Shown one piece after another: positions 44,101 to 51,910 of a stretch of DNA of 64,000 nt. A model generated the notes under the pieces. It had not been told where the DNA came from, did no database searches, and saw only the letters and a list, made by a program, of their open reading frames with translations. The stretch comes from Mesorhizobium escarrei (lineage in GTDB: Bacteria > Pseudomonadota > Alphaproteobacteria > Rhizobiales > Rhizobiaceae): assembly GCF_935825525.1 (NCBI RefSeq), contig NZ_CAKXZT010000013.1, positions 18,674-82,673 of the forward strand. Reading direction: 5' to 3'. The position numbers and the translations under genes are program-made. Every line of letters begins with the position of its first letter. Position 1 is the stretch's first letter.

Positions 44101-47100
44101 ATCTCGCCGGTATGGCGGTTGCCGACAGTGTAGCGCATCAACGGGCGGGTGCCTTCGGCCCCAGCTTCCGACAGCTTCGCTCCGGAAGCGCTCGGCGTGC
44201 CGGTGAACGTCTTGGTCGCCGGGTCCCAGACAAGCCGCATGCCGCTGTCGGCCGGGCGCGTCGTTGCGTCGCCGCGGGGCGCCGGAACCACAATCGGATC
44301 GCTGTCGGCGGGGACATTCTGCTCACGCGCTCCCTGTGCGTCTCGGTCGCCGGGATTCTCGGCATCGCCACGCTCGCCCGGGGCGCTCGGCCCTTCGTCG
44401 TGGACGTTGACAACCGTCCCCTCGATAACGGGGTGGCTGGGATCGTGGAAGACCAGCTTGTCGGTCGGGCGATGGACGCCGTCGGCGCCTTGCTCATGCA
44501 CGACCATCGGCCGGGACGATTGTCCGCCGCCTGATGGATCACCTTTGCCGCCCGTGGGTGGCGGTGGATTCGGACCATCGGACTCGCCGGCCGGCAGCGC
44601 CCGCGGACCGGTTGGCCGGTTAGCCGCACCGGTGTTGTCAAAACCGTCCCGAGCCCCGAAACCGGGCCCCTGCTGGCCGGACGTTTCGCCGGCCACATCG
44701 CCGTCTATGATGATCTCGTTCGGATCCGGCATGACCTGCTCGCCGGTGGGCCTGTAGACACCGTCACTGCCCATCTCGTAGACGGCCCGCGGTCGCGGCC
44801 CCGATTCCGGTCCGCCAGGAAAACTGGCCGACGTATGAGGCCCACTGCGAGTTCCGCCTGCTCCTCCTGGCATGTTGTACAACAGCGAGCGGCCGCCCAG
44901 GCCTGTGCCGACGGTGCCGACGCCTATGCCCACGATTGCGTTGGCGAGTTCGAGCAGGTCCATATCGCCGCCATGCGCCACCAGATCTTGCACCGATTTG
45001 CCGAGCAGCGGAGCACCGGTAACCACGGCGGCGGCGTCGAGGCCCCACGCAGCGTTCGCCAGCTTGTTACCGCTTTGCAGGAACGCCGAAACCTCATCGG
45101 AGCGGGTCATCCCGAAGCCGCCATTCAAAGCCTTGCCTCCGGACAGGCCGGTCTTTGCCAGGCCATACGAGCGCAGGGCGCCGGCGCCCACTGGCAGGAA
45201 AGCGGTTACGCCGGTCGCGACATTCCAGGCCGACTGATTGTCGAAGTCGCCGCCCTGCAGGAGGTGTTCACCCTCCTTGTACAGAGCCTTGCCGCCAAGG
45301 ATTGAACCGGCGCCGACGGCGATGGGAATGGCCCATTGGCCGCCCGGCACGAACGAGACGATGGTGGCGGCGCCGGCGAGAAGGCCGAGGCCTATGTCGG
45401 TAGCCTTGTCCCAGAAATCCACTTTGCGCGCATCGGCCACTTCCAGTTCGTCGAGCGAAAAGCCATCCTTGCCGAGCGACATGTCGCCGCCCTTGGCCAT
45501 GACCAGGTTGCCTTTGTCGCTGAAGATGCGATTCTCGTGCTGGAACTCATCGAAGCTGCTGTAATATTTACCAGCACTGTCGACATAGCCGGCCTCGTTG
45601 CCACCGCTCTTGATCGCGAACAGGGCAGTCGACGATTCCATCCCGCCATCAAGCGAGAAGATCGGCACGATCTTGACTTCGGCGTTGTCGCCGGCGCGGT
45701 CGGCGATTTCGTCGACGACCTTCCCGACTCCCTCGCTCGATGGATCGAGGCCAAGGGTCTGCGCAACCGTACCGCTGAGTTCGCCGGGCGCATAGGTCTT
45801 GTATTCACCGGTGAGACCGGATTCATAGAGGTTCTCGAACCGCACCTGATAGCCAGCCATTGCCTGGTCCTGGCGTTCTTCAAAATACTGGTTTTTGAGT
45901 TTCGCCTCGTGCTCCTCCGAACCATATTCGAGAAGCTTGGGTTGGCTTGCCGAAAAAGCGTACCAGTCGCGCCCCGCCAGCATCGCCGGCCGCACGTTTT
46001 GTTCCCAGTCCTCCAATTGGTCCTTTTGGGTTTCCGCCTGGTCGCGATTGATTTCCGCGGCCGCGACTTCGGGGGCCACCCACAGCCTCTGGCCATCCAT
46101 CTCGATCTGGACCCACTTGCCGCTTTCGCCGATAGCGCCCGGCCCCTGCGCTTCGTAGGCCGCGGCAACCTCCGGCGCGACCCACATGTCGCGGCCGCTC
46201 ACCTTGATCTGCACCGCCGTCTCACCCGGCTTGAGCGTGCCAGCGGGCGCCTCGACGGTCCCCGGCCCGTGGTCGGTGATCGCCTGGTCGCGCGCCGCCG
46301 TCGCGTCGACGAGCGCCGTCCTTGCATCTCTCAGCCCGGCATCAAGCAGGCCGACCTGCGCCCCGACAATCTTCGACCTGGCCGCGTCCAGCGCCGATTG
46401 CGATCCGTTTGCATTGGCTGTGCATACCGGCGCCGACGATGTGTCCGTCGAGGCCAGCATCTCCTGCCACTGCTTGTTGAGCGGATCGTCGCGGAAATCC
46501 TGCCTGATGCCGTCGTCGTTGAGGTCGTATGTCAGGGCGGATTTATGCACGTTCGTGTCATCGCCGTTCTCATCGGTGAACGTGGCGTTCTCATAGACGG
46601 TCACGACATAGAGCTGGCCGTTCTCCTCGACGATGTCCTGCGACAGGATCTTGCCGGTAAACTCGCCGCGGCCATTGGTGAAGCCTTCCCAGTCGAAATG
46701 GTGCGGGTTTCTTTCCCGTGCCTGCGCAAGCAGTTGCTGCTTGAGAGGCTCCATGGTCACGGCAAGATCCGCCGCCGCTTTCTGCGCAATCCCATACTCC
46801 TGGTATGCCTCGGCCAAGGTCACCTGATTGGCCGCGGCCCCCTGGAGCGTCTGCAGACCTTGAAGCCGCTCTTCGATGGCCGTGTATTCGGGGGTTCCGG
46901 GCTTGGCATCGGTCAGCTTCAGCTCCAGCTCGGTCGAGGCGACCAGCTGGTCGACGGTGGCCTTGTTGCCATTGGCGGTGCGCAGCGCCGAATCGATAAG
47001 CAGCTGGGCGACCTCGGCATGCTCGGCCTTGGCGTCCTGGTTTTCTTCCTCCGCGCTGGGCCCGCCAGGGCTACGGACGGAAGCCTGGTTGGGATCGCTG

Positions 47101-49478
47101 ATCGCCGGCAGGTCGACCTGTTTGGCGATGGCGTCGAGAAGGCTCTGCTCACCCGCCTGGTACTCGGCCGTGGCCGTGGCGGCATCTTCGAGGGCGCTGT
47201 TGGCGAGGCTCAGCCGTTCCTGCGCTTCGGCCAGCGTACCCTTGGGTTCGGTCGGCTTCAACTCCAGTCCATAGGGCGCCAATGTGTCGTCGAGCGTCGC
47301 TTCGGCGGCTTCCATGGCCTCCTTGTAGGCGGGATCGAGTGCGTAGACGTCGAGCTGCGCCTGGCTTTGCGCGGAATTTGCCTGCGCCTCGCCGAGGCGC
47401 GACACAGCGACGTTCTCGGCCGCGATCGCCTTGGCCACCTCCGGATCGTACCACTGCCAGTTCCCGTCCACCATCAGCGGCACCCATTTGCCGCCTGATG
47501 GCGCGGTTGCCGACGGTGGTTCGCCGAACGGGCCGACCGAGGTCGCCGTGCCATCGAGCTGCGGCGTGGCGGGGGTCGGCCCACCATAGGCTTCCATCGC
47601 AGCGACCACGGCCTGCTGTTTCTCAAGCGCGTCCGTGGTCATCTCCGGCGTCGCCCCGCTGAATATGCCATCCAGCGCCGTCTTGACTATCTGGTCTTCC
47701 TTGGCCTGTTGCGGGTCACTGCTGTTCGGGTTGATGTCGAGCAGCAGCTCGGCCAGCGCCTGTTGCGCGGTGCCGGCCGCGATATCGGTGACGGCGCCGG
47801 TCGCAGCGTTGGTCAGCGTGATCTTGCCGTCCGGCGACGTGGTCATCGTGTAGCCGTTAAAGGTCACATTGACGGTGGTCCTGGTGGCGCCGTCGATCAC
47901 CACCGTCTCGCCTGGATGAATAAGGTCAGGGTCGCGCGGCGTGGTGAACAGTTCCGGATTGCTTTCGGCGAGATCGTCCAGCGTCACGCCGTTGGCCTCG
48001 GCGATGTCGCTCAGATTGTCGCCCGGCTTGACGTCGTAGTCGATCGGCTCGCCGTCGTTCAGCGTCTCGACGATGGTCTCGGTGCGTCGGCCGTCCTTGT
48101 CCACGACGATCGTCGTCTCGGTGTTGTTCACGGGGTCGACAATGGTCGTGGTCTGCTCGCCGGTTTCGGTGTTGCGCTCGGTCTGCGTGGTCACGCCGTT
48201 GCCGTCGACCATGTTGGTCGTCTCGGTGCTTCCTTGGGTGGTCGTCGCCGAGCGCGAACCATGGTGGTAGTCGTTGTTGTAGGTGGCGGTCCTGCCGGTA
48301 TTCGGATCCGTGACGACGATCTGCAGGGTTTCGCCGGGGTCACCGCCCTGCGTCACCTCGAGGCCGGCGGCGTTCATTTCGGCGATCACCTGCTCGGGCG
48401 TGAGGTTGCTCGCCTCGGCGATCTCGTCAATGCTTTTGCCGGCGGCAAGCTGTTCCTCGATCGCCGGCACGCCCGAGCCGTCCGCCGCCTGCGATTGCGC
48501 CAGGGTGGTCACCTCGCCGCCCGGAGCCGTGACCGTGGTTACCGGCAATGCGGGGCCGCCGGCAGGCGTCACCGTTTGCACAGTCGACCCGTTCGGCAGG
48601 TTGCTGGTGACGGTGACGGCGCCGTCACCACTGGTTTCGGTGGTAGTGGTTTGACGGGTCTGGGGATTGGTCGTGCGTTCGGTGACGGCGCCGTCGCCGA
48701 GATCGTCGACGAGCGTGGTGGTGATCGCGCCGGTCTGCGCGTCGACACTGGTGGTTTCCTTGCGGCCGAGATCGTCACGGATCGGCGATGAGGTCGCCTG
48801 CATGTCGGGGCCGGTCTCTTGGGTGTAGTAGCCGCCGTGCTGATAATCCTGGTTTTCGGTGATCGTGCGGTCTCCGGCGGTGATCACCACCGTGCGGGTG
48901 TCGCCGTTGGCATGCTCGGTGGCTACCGCCGTCATGCCGCCGGCATTCAAAGCCGCCACCACATCCTCGGGAGCCAGGCCCTGCTCGGCGGCGATGTTGT
49001 CGATGCTTTTGCCACCATCGATCGCTTTCAGAATGTCGTTCGCCTTGACTTCCTGCGCTTTGACGTCCGGCGTCTTGACTTCCAGCGCCTTGACTTCCGG
49101 CGAAACGACGCCGCCGCCGAGATCCTGGACCGTGAAAAGCGCCGGTGCGGCGGTGGCGCCGCCATTACCGTTTGCCGTGGTGACCGCGGCAGGCAGCTCC
49201 GGTCCTGGCTGCGCCGGGGCAGTCGGCTGTGGCGCCGGGGCGGTCGGCTGTTGCGCCGGGGCAGTCGGCTGCGCCGTCGTCAGTTCCGCATTGACCTGCG
49301 TCAGCCGCTGGCGGGCGCCCGCGGCCGCATCGACCTCGCCCATCCTGTTGGCGAGCCGGATTTCATTTTGCAATTTCGTGGCTTCCGCCTGCAGCCGCGT
49401 AGTCTGCTCGGCATGGGCCTTTGGATCGATCCTGGGCGGCGGCGGCGGCTTGACGGTGTTAATCGGGCGGATCATCAA
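38148..49478 (-). CDS. Giant LysM/SH3 protein of 3,776 residues with HExxH motif
   Basis: One uninterrupted frame of 11.3 kb. From N to C: Pro/Ala/Gln repeats (QPTAPA, residues about 68-90); two similar segments (GKSIDNIAAEQGLAPEDVVA and GKSIDEIAEASNLTPEQVIA); a LysM domain (YDVKPGDNLSDIAEANGVTL, about 478-525); two PEVAxA boxes (WYDPEVAKA; WVAPEVAAA); a hydrophobic region near 1360-1460; Pro-rich linkers; four degenerate helical repeats of about 100 residues (about 2000-2700); HELSH (2924-2928), a zinc-peptidase signature; three exact 54-residue repeats (about 3108-3269); hydrophobic C-terminal helices (about 3400-3600); an SH3-like domain (LNLRTQPDGDSPVVTVL, near 3640) and a C-terminal LysM. 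No Sec signal is seen. Its position between the two T3SS operons suggests a secreted or structural T3SS protein. Confidence 0.8.
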   Translation of the reverse strand: MMIRPINTVKPPPPPRIDPKAHAEQTTRLQAEATKLQNEIRLANRMGEVDAAAGARQRLTQVNAELTTAQPTAPAQQPTAPAPQPTAPAQPGPELPAAVTTANGNGGATAAPALFTVQDLGGGVVSPEVKALEVKTPDVKAQEVKANDILKAIDGGKSIDNIAAEQGLAPEDVVAALNAGGMTAVATEHANGDTRTVVITAGDRTITENQDYQHGGYYTQETGPDMQATSSPIRDDLGRKETTSVDAQTGAITTTLVDDLGDGAVTERTTNPQTRQTTTTETSGDGAVTVTSNLPNGSTVQTVTPAGGPALPVTTVTAPGGEVTTLAQSQAADGSGVPAIEEQLAAGKSIDEIAEASNLTPEQVIAEMNAAGLEVTQGGDPGETLQIVVTDPNTGRTATYNNDYHHGSRSATTTQGSTETTNMVDGNGVTTQTERNTETGEQTTTIVDPVNNTETTIVVDKDGRRTETIVETLNDGEPIDYDVKPGDNLSDIAEANGVTLDDLAESNPELFTTPRDPDLIHPGETVVIDGATRTTVNVTFNGYTMTTSPDGKITLTNAATGAVTDIAAGTAQQALAELLLDINPNSSDPQQAKEDQIVKTALDGIFSGATPEMTTDALEKQQAVVAAMEAYGGPTPATPQLDGTATSVGPFGEPPSATAPSGGKWVPLMVDGNWQWYDPEVAKAIAAENVAVSRLGEAQANSAQSQAQLDVYALDPAYKEAMEAAEATLDDTLAPYGLELKPTEPKGTLAEAQERLSLANSALEDAATATAEYQAGEQSLLDAIAKQVDLPAISDPNQASVRSPGGPSAEEENQDAKAEHAEVAQLLIDSALRTANGNKATVDQLVASTELELKLTDAKPGTPEYTAIEERLQGLQTLQGAAANQVTLAEAYQEYGIAQKAAADLAVTMEPLKQQLLAQARERNPHHFDWEGFTNGRGEFTGKILSQDIVEENGQLYVVTVYENATFTDENGDDTNVHKSALTYDLNDDGIRQDFRDDPLNKQWQEMLASTDTSSAPVCTANANGSQSALDAARSKIVGAQVGLLDAGLRDARTALVDATAARDQAITDHGPGTVEAPAGTLKPGETAVQIKVSGRDMWVAPEVAAAYEAQGPGAIGESGKWVQIEMDGQRLWVAPEVAAAEINRDQAETQKDQLEDWEQNVRPAMLAGRDWYAFSASQPKLLEYGSEEHEAKLKNQYFEERQDQAMAGYQVRFENLYESGLTGEYKTYAPGELSGTVAQTLGLDPSSEGVGKVVDEIADRAGDNAEVKIVPIFSLDGGMESSTALFAIKSGGNEAGYVDSAGKYYSSFDEFQHENRIFSDKGNLVMAKGGDMSLGKDGFSLDELEVADARKVDFWDKATDIGLGLLAGAATIVSFVPGGQWAIPIAVGAGSILGGKALYKEGEHLLQGGDFDNQSAWNVATGVTAFLPVGAGALRSYGLAKTGLSGGKALNGGFGMTRSDEVSAFLQSGNKLANAAWGLDAAAVVTGAPLLGKSVQDLVAHGGDMDLLELANAIVGIGVGTVGTGLGGRSLLYNMPGGAGGTRSGPHTSASFPGGPESGPRPRAVYEMGSDGVYRPTGEQVMPDPNEIIIDGDVAGETSGQQGPGFGARDGFDNTGAANRPTGPRALPAGESDGPNPPPPTGGKGDPSGGGQSSRPMVVHEQGADGVHRPTDKLVFHDPSHPVIEGTVVNVHDEGPSAPGERGDAENPGDRDAQGAREQNVPADSDPIVVPAPRGDATTRPADSGMRLVWDPATKTFTGTPSASGAKLSEAGAEGTRPLMRYTVGNRHTGEMLVDFNLPEGQRVVAIPESKAITAAPEPVPAPVELDPSLPVLYLGADGRWTADPNARTEPPAETDTGHPSPVRPDGTPTVNNFGSNPYSFGQTFTAVKAGLRRIGTRYLNTEPRYDYPKLGELVDSIYHRPVAQDGVTAGQDIYVEAGGKYLPAKAVVAGPQASMTRDVVPDIVPLGEHATEAGYLGSGPTVERAKRGSITTPNGQLRVNTPAREVHAFDLAKNPEVSRRSALGETLATTLPALPDDAATPAPTWTPEQVELVGDYLNSLERSSDPVVRDAVTMTRVQLGGRGLPRSGTEMTPAQHHALVEMLNADRNSPFTGSKPVGQLSKNGLTTLQVFSAQGKLPHLSPGEVIDHLGLSSDARLTGGEQFLTAGALPGEAGWTDAGRGIVGDYLKAASRSTDPNLAAAANAASPFFKGRATKPGKAVTAAQQDALMQVLQADSGSTWVYGPKLQPETSFRPAGELSPEGRYNEKVLSGHDTWTPYLWREMRGYAANQQKSADPAVQSLAHALENALPASKPRAGTEINSEVPVLLERLLDADKASSWRAPTFFTDAQGVWRSDRATVSWFLQEHEANVVGGPWLNDVATNGALRAAGAILGPDGRTLIAGGSMLGIGLKVPLPSRQVYGELSLKNNGPIPDGGTGFLLPVHPNDAKGQKLFVNGYRPNFAYDEAAAPSAQWVASAPMLSKNTFQNEKAAGVSVSIFGFSLSGTYVNRTLRYLGGEGGRPGYTHREPGPLSQRAAAFWEEAARGGASHYSSEGKVPGFEDRLLYRNYNVLAPFGGGKEPWRGSPAFEGVPRETGAGPLNRLDRTDHGAGLAVNYGPLPLTTVELGSVRKDVVLHARTARAHPGSSEGAQKVFSALDSSGGRLTPDVLQHLDAYLAEVAASPHGDLRFAGQRVLDVFPELGVAPYPDQLATAGGRPDGMSGPAWKAVRQQLDQQARGELTPTQAHYLNRLLEQDVQHNSPPPDTAPAPAGNGPIVPRSPAPRREQGRAAEGSWGPSTAKPLTQAEIAANRQQASSMLDDMIQQDLGMPETTDMRADLADQVSRSPEMMELLRNAHAKGVRIVNPARRDLRIFDPSLEQDLTATGSGLDRALDVISVDADMFRTPAADNDAVVAGFVDALSHELSHVTDAPIDVLPQDFANRQAHRDANVDARLKSEGEAALVQYIVADELAANGGKPNLALRADQAQADIYDRFTAGEIDRTQAVHEMAALYRSMEPSVAGGGTYADYYGHFADAAYQAANVAPGHEGDVASNASHVVGEARAAAPANNGQPAANNGPLTRDGVRATPLDQVPDLVMGDFQPTQIPWLKREQVAVLTEQQFRDMDQAGLLPYLTKSQLRGIPKAKTGQVNIAGLVGKQIPWLTEGHIRNVTDQQFRDFGKTGLTPHLTKPQLQAIKGDMVELVNMSQLEARQVPWFKPSQVAKLTSQQFKDLGEAGLLKTLTERQVPAIPETMIDSVDVAKFDPKQVPWLTEKQIPVLTRDQCGAFTIHQTEALTQPQIEAVTPKQYGEMSPGQFRKFTLEQFGWMNENQTNALSVLQLTTFRATHKKSMTPDQRTLVEGALVYSRTKEYQAALDTFGTMAGTSYMLWSSLPPTWTATAGAVAFGVRGVVFGAQALFPNATASHKPFGRFLNALGGATFIAAAPGAATGMIQGKALLVNSTFTLGNIVYGTKSMLQSFTGRPVIRNLAEYLAGPGYVLGCAAYTVQSWPAPIATVAGTMFTFGCAEFWASAYRTDRMNRRSVPRTDADIAAAEKSDRKWAAWDRWTLGITFGVGMLLFSLDSLLAEPWEGAKPTPPADPKKPDGDASSQQPDDPSDVPDAPQIPEEDFPQLAVVADDGLNLRTQPDGDSPVVTVLQPGTFVEQTAKPSTDQSGEAWIPVEGFGPDGEMHSGWVSGDHVEAHPDGSSNPAGRTNPTLEKDGYQWIEVKNGDSIRLIARTHSADVAETVVLNMDHIMSPDVIFSGDRIYLPASLG
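39672..40157 (-). repeat. Three tandem 162-bp (54-residue) units inside the giant gene
   Basis: Units at 40157-39996, 39995-39834 and 39833-39672 are exactly 54 codons each and start with (I/V)PW(L/F)-x4-(Q/H)(V/I). Each contains a (V/L)T-x2-QQF(R/K)D block and a PxLT or xTLT-K/E-xQ block. A partial fourth unit follows from 39671. The DNA has diverged, so the duplication is old. Confidence 0.85.
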
Positions 49479-49508
49479 ACAACCTCCGGAGCCGGTCCAG
49501 TCCTGTTT

Positions 49509-49523
49509 CAGGCAGTCTGCCTG
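49509..49523 (-). promoter_or_regulatory. Hairpin between the RpiR gene and the giant gene
   Basis: CAGGCA-GTC-TGCCTG forms a perfect 6-bp stem with 3-base loop in the 84-bp gap between the RpiR stop and the giant start. It has no T-run, so it could be a processing or attenuation element if the genes are co-transcribed. Confidence 0.3.
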
Positions 49524-49562
49524 CCGTCAACGCCCCCGCGCCCGACAGTGGAAGCCCTGTGC

Positions 49563-50453
49563 CTACCGGGGCGGCTTCCAATAAATGCCAAAAGCAGCAA
49601 GCTGCTCTTCCGACTGTCTTACTCGTTCGGCAGCATTCACTTCAGACTGCGCAGCCGTCAGTGCCGCCAGAATCTCGACGGCGGCGAACGCCGGCGCCAT
49701 GCTGCGGAAGAACGACTGCGAATTTGCCGTAACGATGATGGTCTCCCGCGCGATCCGGGCCAGCGGCGACACGCTGCTATCGGTGATTGCCACCACGCCG
49801 ACACCTTGCCTGGCCGACTGGCGCGCCACGTCGATCGTCGTGCGTTCATACGGCGACATGCCCACAGCAAGCAGCACATCGCCGCGTCCCGCGCCCTGCA
49901 AGGCATCCAGACCATGTCCGCCCATCTCGCCGACAAGCGTCACCTTGCGGTCGCCGCCGGCCAGAAACGACATGATGTGAACGAAGTGGTTGGCGACCGG
50001 ATAACCGGAGCGCGAGCCGAGGCCAAACAGATTGCGTGATCGTGCAAGCAGGTCCGCGGCGGCGATGAATTGCGAGGCATTGCCGTACTCACCCAGACTT
50101 GAGACCTGCGCCGCGAGCGTGTCGGCGACAACCCCTGCAGTCGAATATCCGGGATCGCCACCCTGGTCGGCACCCCGTCGCGCCGGCTCACTGGCGCCCG
50201 TGTCACGCAGCGCGCGAGCATAGAGGCTGCGCATGTCCTCATAGCCTTCAAGGCCAAGCCATCGCGCCAACCGCATCATCGTGCTGTGCGAAACGCCAGC
50301 CTGGTGCGCCTGCTCGCGCATCGACATCAGTGCGACATCCTTGGGATGGTCGAGGACGAAACGCGCCGCCACCCGCAGTTGCGGCGGCATATTCTCGAAG
50401 CGTTCGACCAACAGCTCCGCCAAAGGACCTTGTTCCATTCTGCCATACCCCAT
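49563..50453 (-). CDS. MurR/RpiR-family transcriptional regulator
   Basis: 296 residues from ATG 50453; an ATG at 50438 is equally possible. The N-terminal RpiR HTH (LRVAARFVLDHPKDVALMSM, REQAHQAGVSHSTMMRLARW) is followed by a SIS sugar-phosphate isomerase-like domain (FGLGSRSGYPVANHFVHI, GDVLLAVGMSPYERTTIDVA, VVAITDSSVSPLA). RpiR regulators sense phosphosugars; MurR senses N-acetylmuramic acid 6-phosphate. It lies 84 bases upstream of the giant LysM gene and divergently from the T3SS operon at 50.6 kb, so it may control both. Confidence 0.9.
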   Translation of the reverse strand: MGYGRMEQGPLAELLVERFENMPPQLRVAARFVLDHPKDVALMSMREQAHQAGVSHSTMMRLARWLGLEGYEDMRSLYARALRDTGASEPARRGADQGGDPGYSTAGVVADTLAAQVSSLGEYGNASQFIAAADLLARSRNLFGLGSRSGYPVANHFVHIMSFLAGGDRKVTLVGEMGGHGLDALQGAGRGDVLLAVGMSPYERTTIDVARQSARQGVGVVAITDSSVSPLARIARETIIVTANSQSFFRSMAPAFAAVEILAALTAAQSEVNAAERVRQSEEQLAAFGIYWKPPR

Positions 50454-50525
50454 TTCCCCCGATGGCAGATTACTCCTCCAATGGTGGCAATGCAACAGTT
50501 GGAACTTAACTGGTTCGAATATTCC

Positions 50526-50545
50526 AAGTGGACTTTCAATTTCGA
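50526..50545 (+). promoter_or_regulatory. Candidate regulator site, copy 2 (RpiR / T3SS operon intergenic)
   Basis: AAGTGGACTTTCAATTTCGA matches 16 of 20 bases of the site at 36317-36336. It lies between the RpiR gene and the needle-candidate gene, inside a TTGGAA...TTCCAA inverted repeat (about 50501-50527) region. Confidence 0.45.
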
Positions 50546-50630
50546 TCATGCTGCCTTAAGCTGGTTTCGCAACCTGCCGGATCGCTTGAATGTGATTCCG
50601 GAGTTTGTAACCTGAATGGTCAAGGAGACA

Positions 50631-50816
50631 ATGATGGCTGCTACCCCTCCCATTACATCCGGCGCTTCCGGGTCACCGGAACAGAACCTGGACAAGATGA
50701 TCAAGCATCAGGAGCGCATGTTTGGCCTCGAGATCACCAAAGAGATCGCGAAGTCCCAACATGACATGCTGATGAGCACCGCCAAGACGCTCGGCCAGTC
50801 GGCTGAGAAGGCCTAA
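50631..50816 (+). CDS. Small helical protein, candidate T3SS needle/pilus subunit (SctF/NopA-like)
   Basis: 61 residues from ATG 50631, or 60 from 50634, preceded by AAGGAGA. It has a disordered N-terminus (TPPITSGASGSPEQN) and an amphipathic helix with MFGLEITKEIAKSQHDMLM. T3SS needle and rhizobial NopA pilin proteins are small, helical and similarly built. It is the first gene of the operon, 113 bases before sctD, and no other needle gene is evident. Similarity to known needles is not strong enough to be sure. Confidence 0.5.
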   Translation: MMAATPPITSGASGSPEQNLDKMIKHQERMFGLEITKEIAKSQHDMLMSTAKTLGQSAEKA

Positions 50817-50929
50817 GGCGGGATTCTCCAAACCATGCGCCGCCGCAAGCATCCGGCGGCGCACGTCGACGGCGTTCGATGCCGTTGTCGGGCTGCGTCT
50901 GAATTGTCATCGGCGGGAGATGAAGTGGC

Positions 50930-51910
50930 ATGATCGGCAAAGATTGGGCTATCGGCAAATATCAGGATGCGGCGGCCCGCACCCCGGCATCGCGACATTC
51001 CGTTGCGCTCAGCGTAACGCATGGATTTCACGCCGGCGCCCAACTCAGCCTGGTCGCGCCTCTGTATACGGTCGGCTCCAGCACGGAGTCGGACGTTGTG
51101 CTCAGGGACGCCGGCATCGCGCCAGTCCACGCAAGGTTGCGGCGCACGGGCAGCCAGATTGAAATCGAAGCCGTCGGCGGCGATGTCACGCTCGCCACCG
51201 GCGAGATCATCCGTGAAGGCCAGGGCAGACGCTGCAAGCTGCCGCTGACGATAAGCATCGGCGATGCCGATATCCGGCTGGTCAACCCGGAACGCCCGCC
51301 GAATCGCTGGTCTGTTTCCAATCGCCCCCTCCTGGTTGCAGGCAGCGTTCTCGTGGCGGTATTCGCTGTTTCCGTCGCCGCCAACGGGTTCTCTTTCGCC
51401 GAGCCCGACATTGGCAAAAACCTGTCCGCTCAAGGCGGCAAACCGATCACAGTGGCCTTCGCTGGCGAGGCCGGGCAGAGTGTTCTGGGCGATGCATCGC
51501 CGACACAAGTACCCAGCGCCACTGAGGCGGAACGCCAGCTCAGGCTGCGCCTCGAGCAATCCGGCATCAGCACATTGACCGTTCAGCAAGCACCTGGACG
51601 GCTCGTGGTCTCGGGTATGATCGCCAATGACAAGAGTGGCGCCTGGACCGAGACGCAATCCTGGTTCGACCAGGCGTTCGGCGCGCAGATCCCCCTCGCC
51701 TCCAATGTCATGATCGGCAACGCCGAGCAGGCTCCGCGCCTGAGGCTGCAGGCGATCTGGTATGGCGAGCGGCCCTATGTCATCGCCACCGACGGCGCAC
51801 GCTATCATGAAGGCGCATTCACCAATGACGGCTGGACCGTCAAGCGCATTGGCGAGACGGAACTTCTCCTGACGAAGGGCGGCGCCACGGTCGCGCTGAA
51901 ATATCCTTGA
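50930..51910 (+). CDS. sctD: Type III secretion inner-membrane ring protein SctD (RhcD)
   Basis: 326 residues. An N-terminal FHA-like domain (about 27-110; LYTVGSSTESDVVLRDAGIA) is cytoplasmic. One membrane helix (PLLVAGSVLVAVFAVSVAAN, 133-152) precedes a periplasmic ring-building part of about 170 residues (RLRLEQSGISTLTVQQAPGR, WTETQSWFDQAFG). This is the YscD/PrgH layout. GGGAGATGAAG precedes the ATG. Its stop overlaps the next start. Confidence 0.88.
   Translation: MIGKDWAIGKYQDAAARTPASRHSVALSVTHGFHAGAQLSLVAPLYTVGSSTESDVVLRDAGIAPVHARLRRTGSQIEIEAVGGDVTLATGEIIREGQGRRCKLPLTISIGDADIRLVNPERPPNRWSVSNRPLLVAGSVLVAVFAVSVAANGFSFAEPDIGKNLSAQGGKPITVAFAGEAGQSVLGDASPTQVPSATEAERQLRLRLEQSGISTLTVQQAPGRLVVSGMIANDKSGAWTETQSWFDQAFGAQIPLASNVMIGNAEQAPRLRLQAIWYGERPYVIATDGARYHEGAFTNDGWTVKRIGETELLLTKGGATVALKYP

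Noticed and set aside
45336..47498. A 720-codon plus-strand frame opposite the giant gene, with several other long antisense frames nearby
   Set aside because: High GC content makes long antisense frames common. It has no family resemblance, no ribosome-binding site and follows the codon-position pattern of the minus-strand gene.
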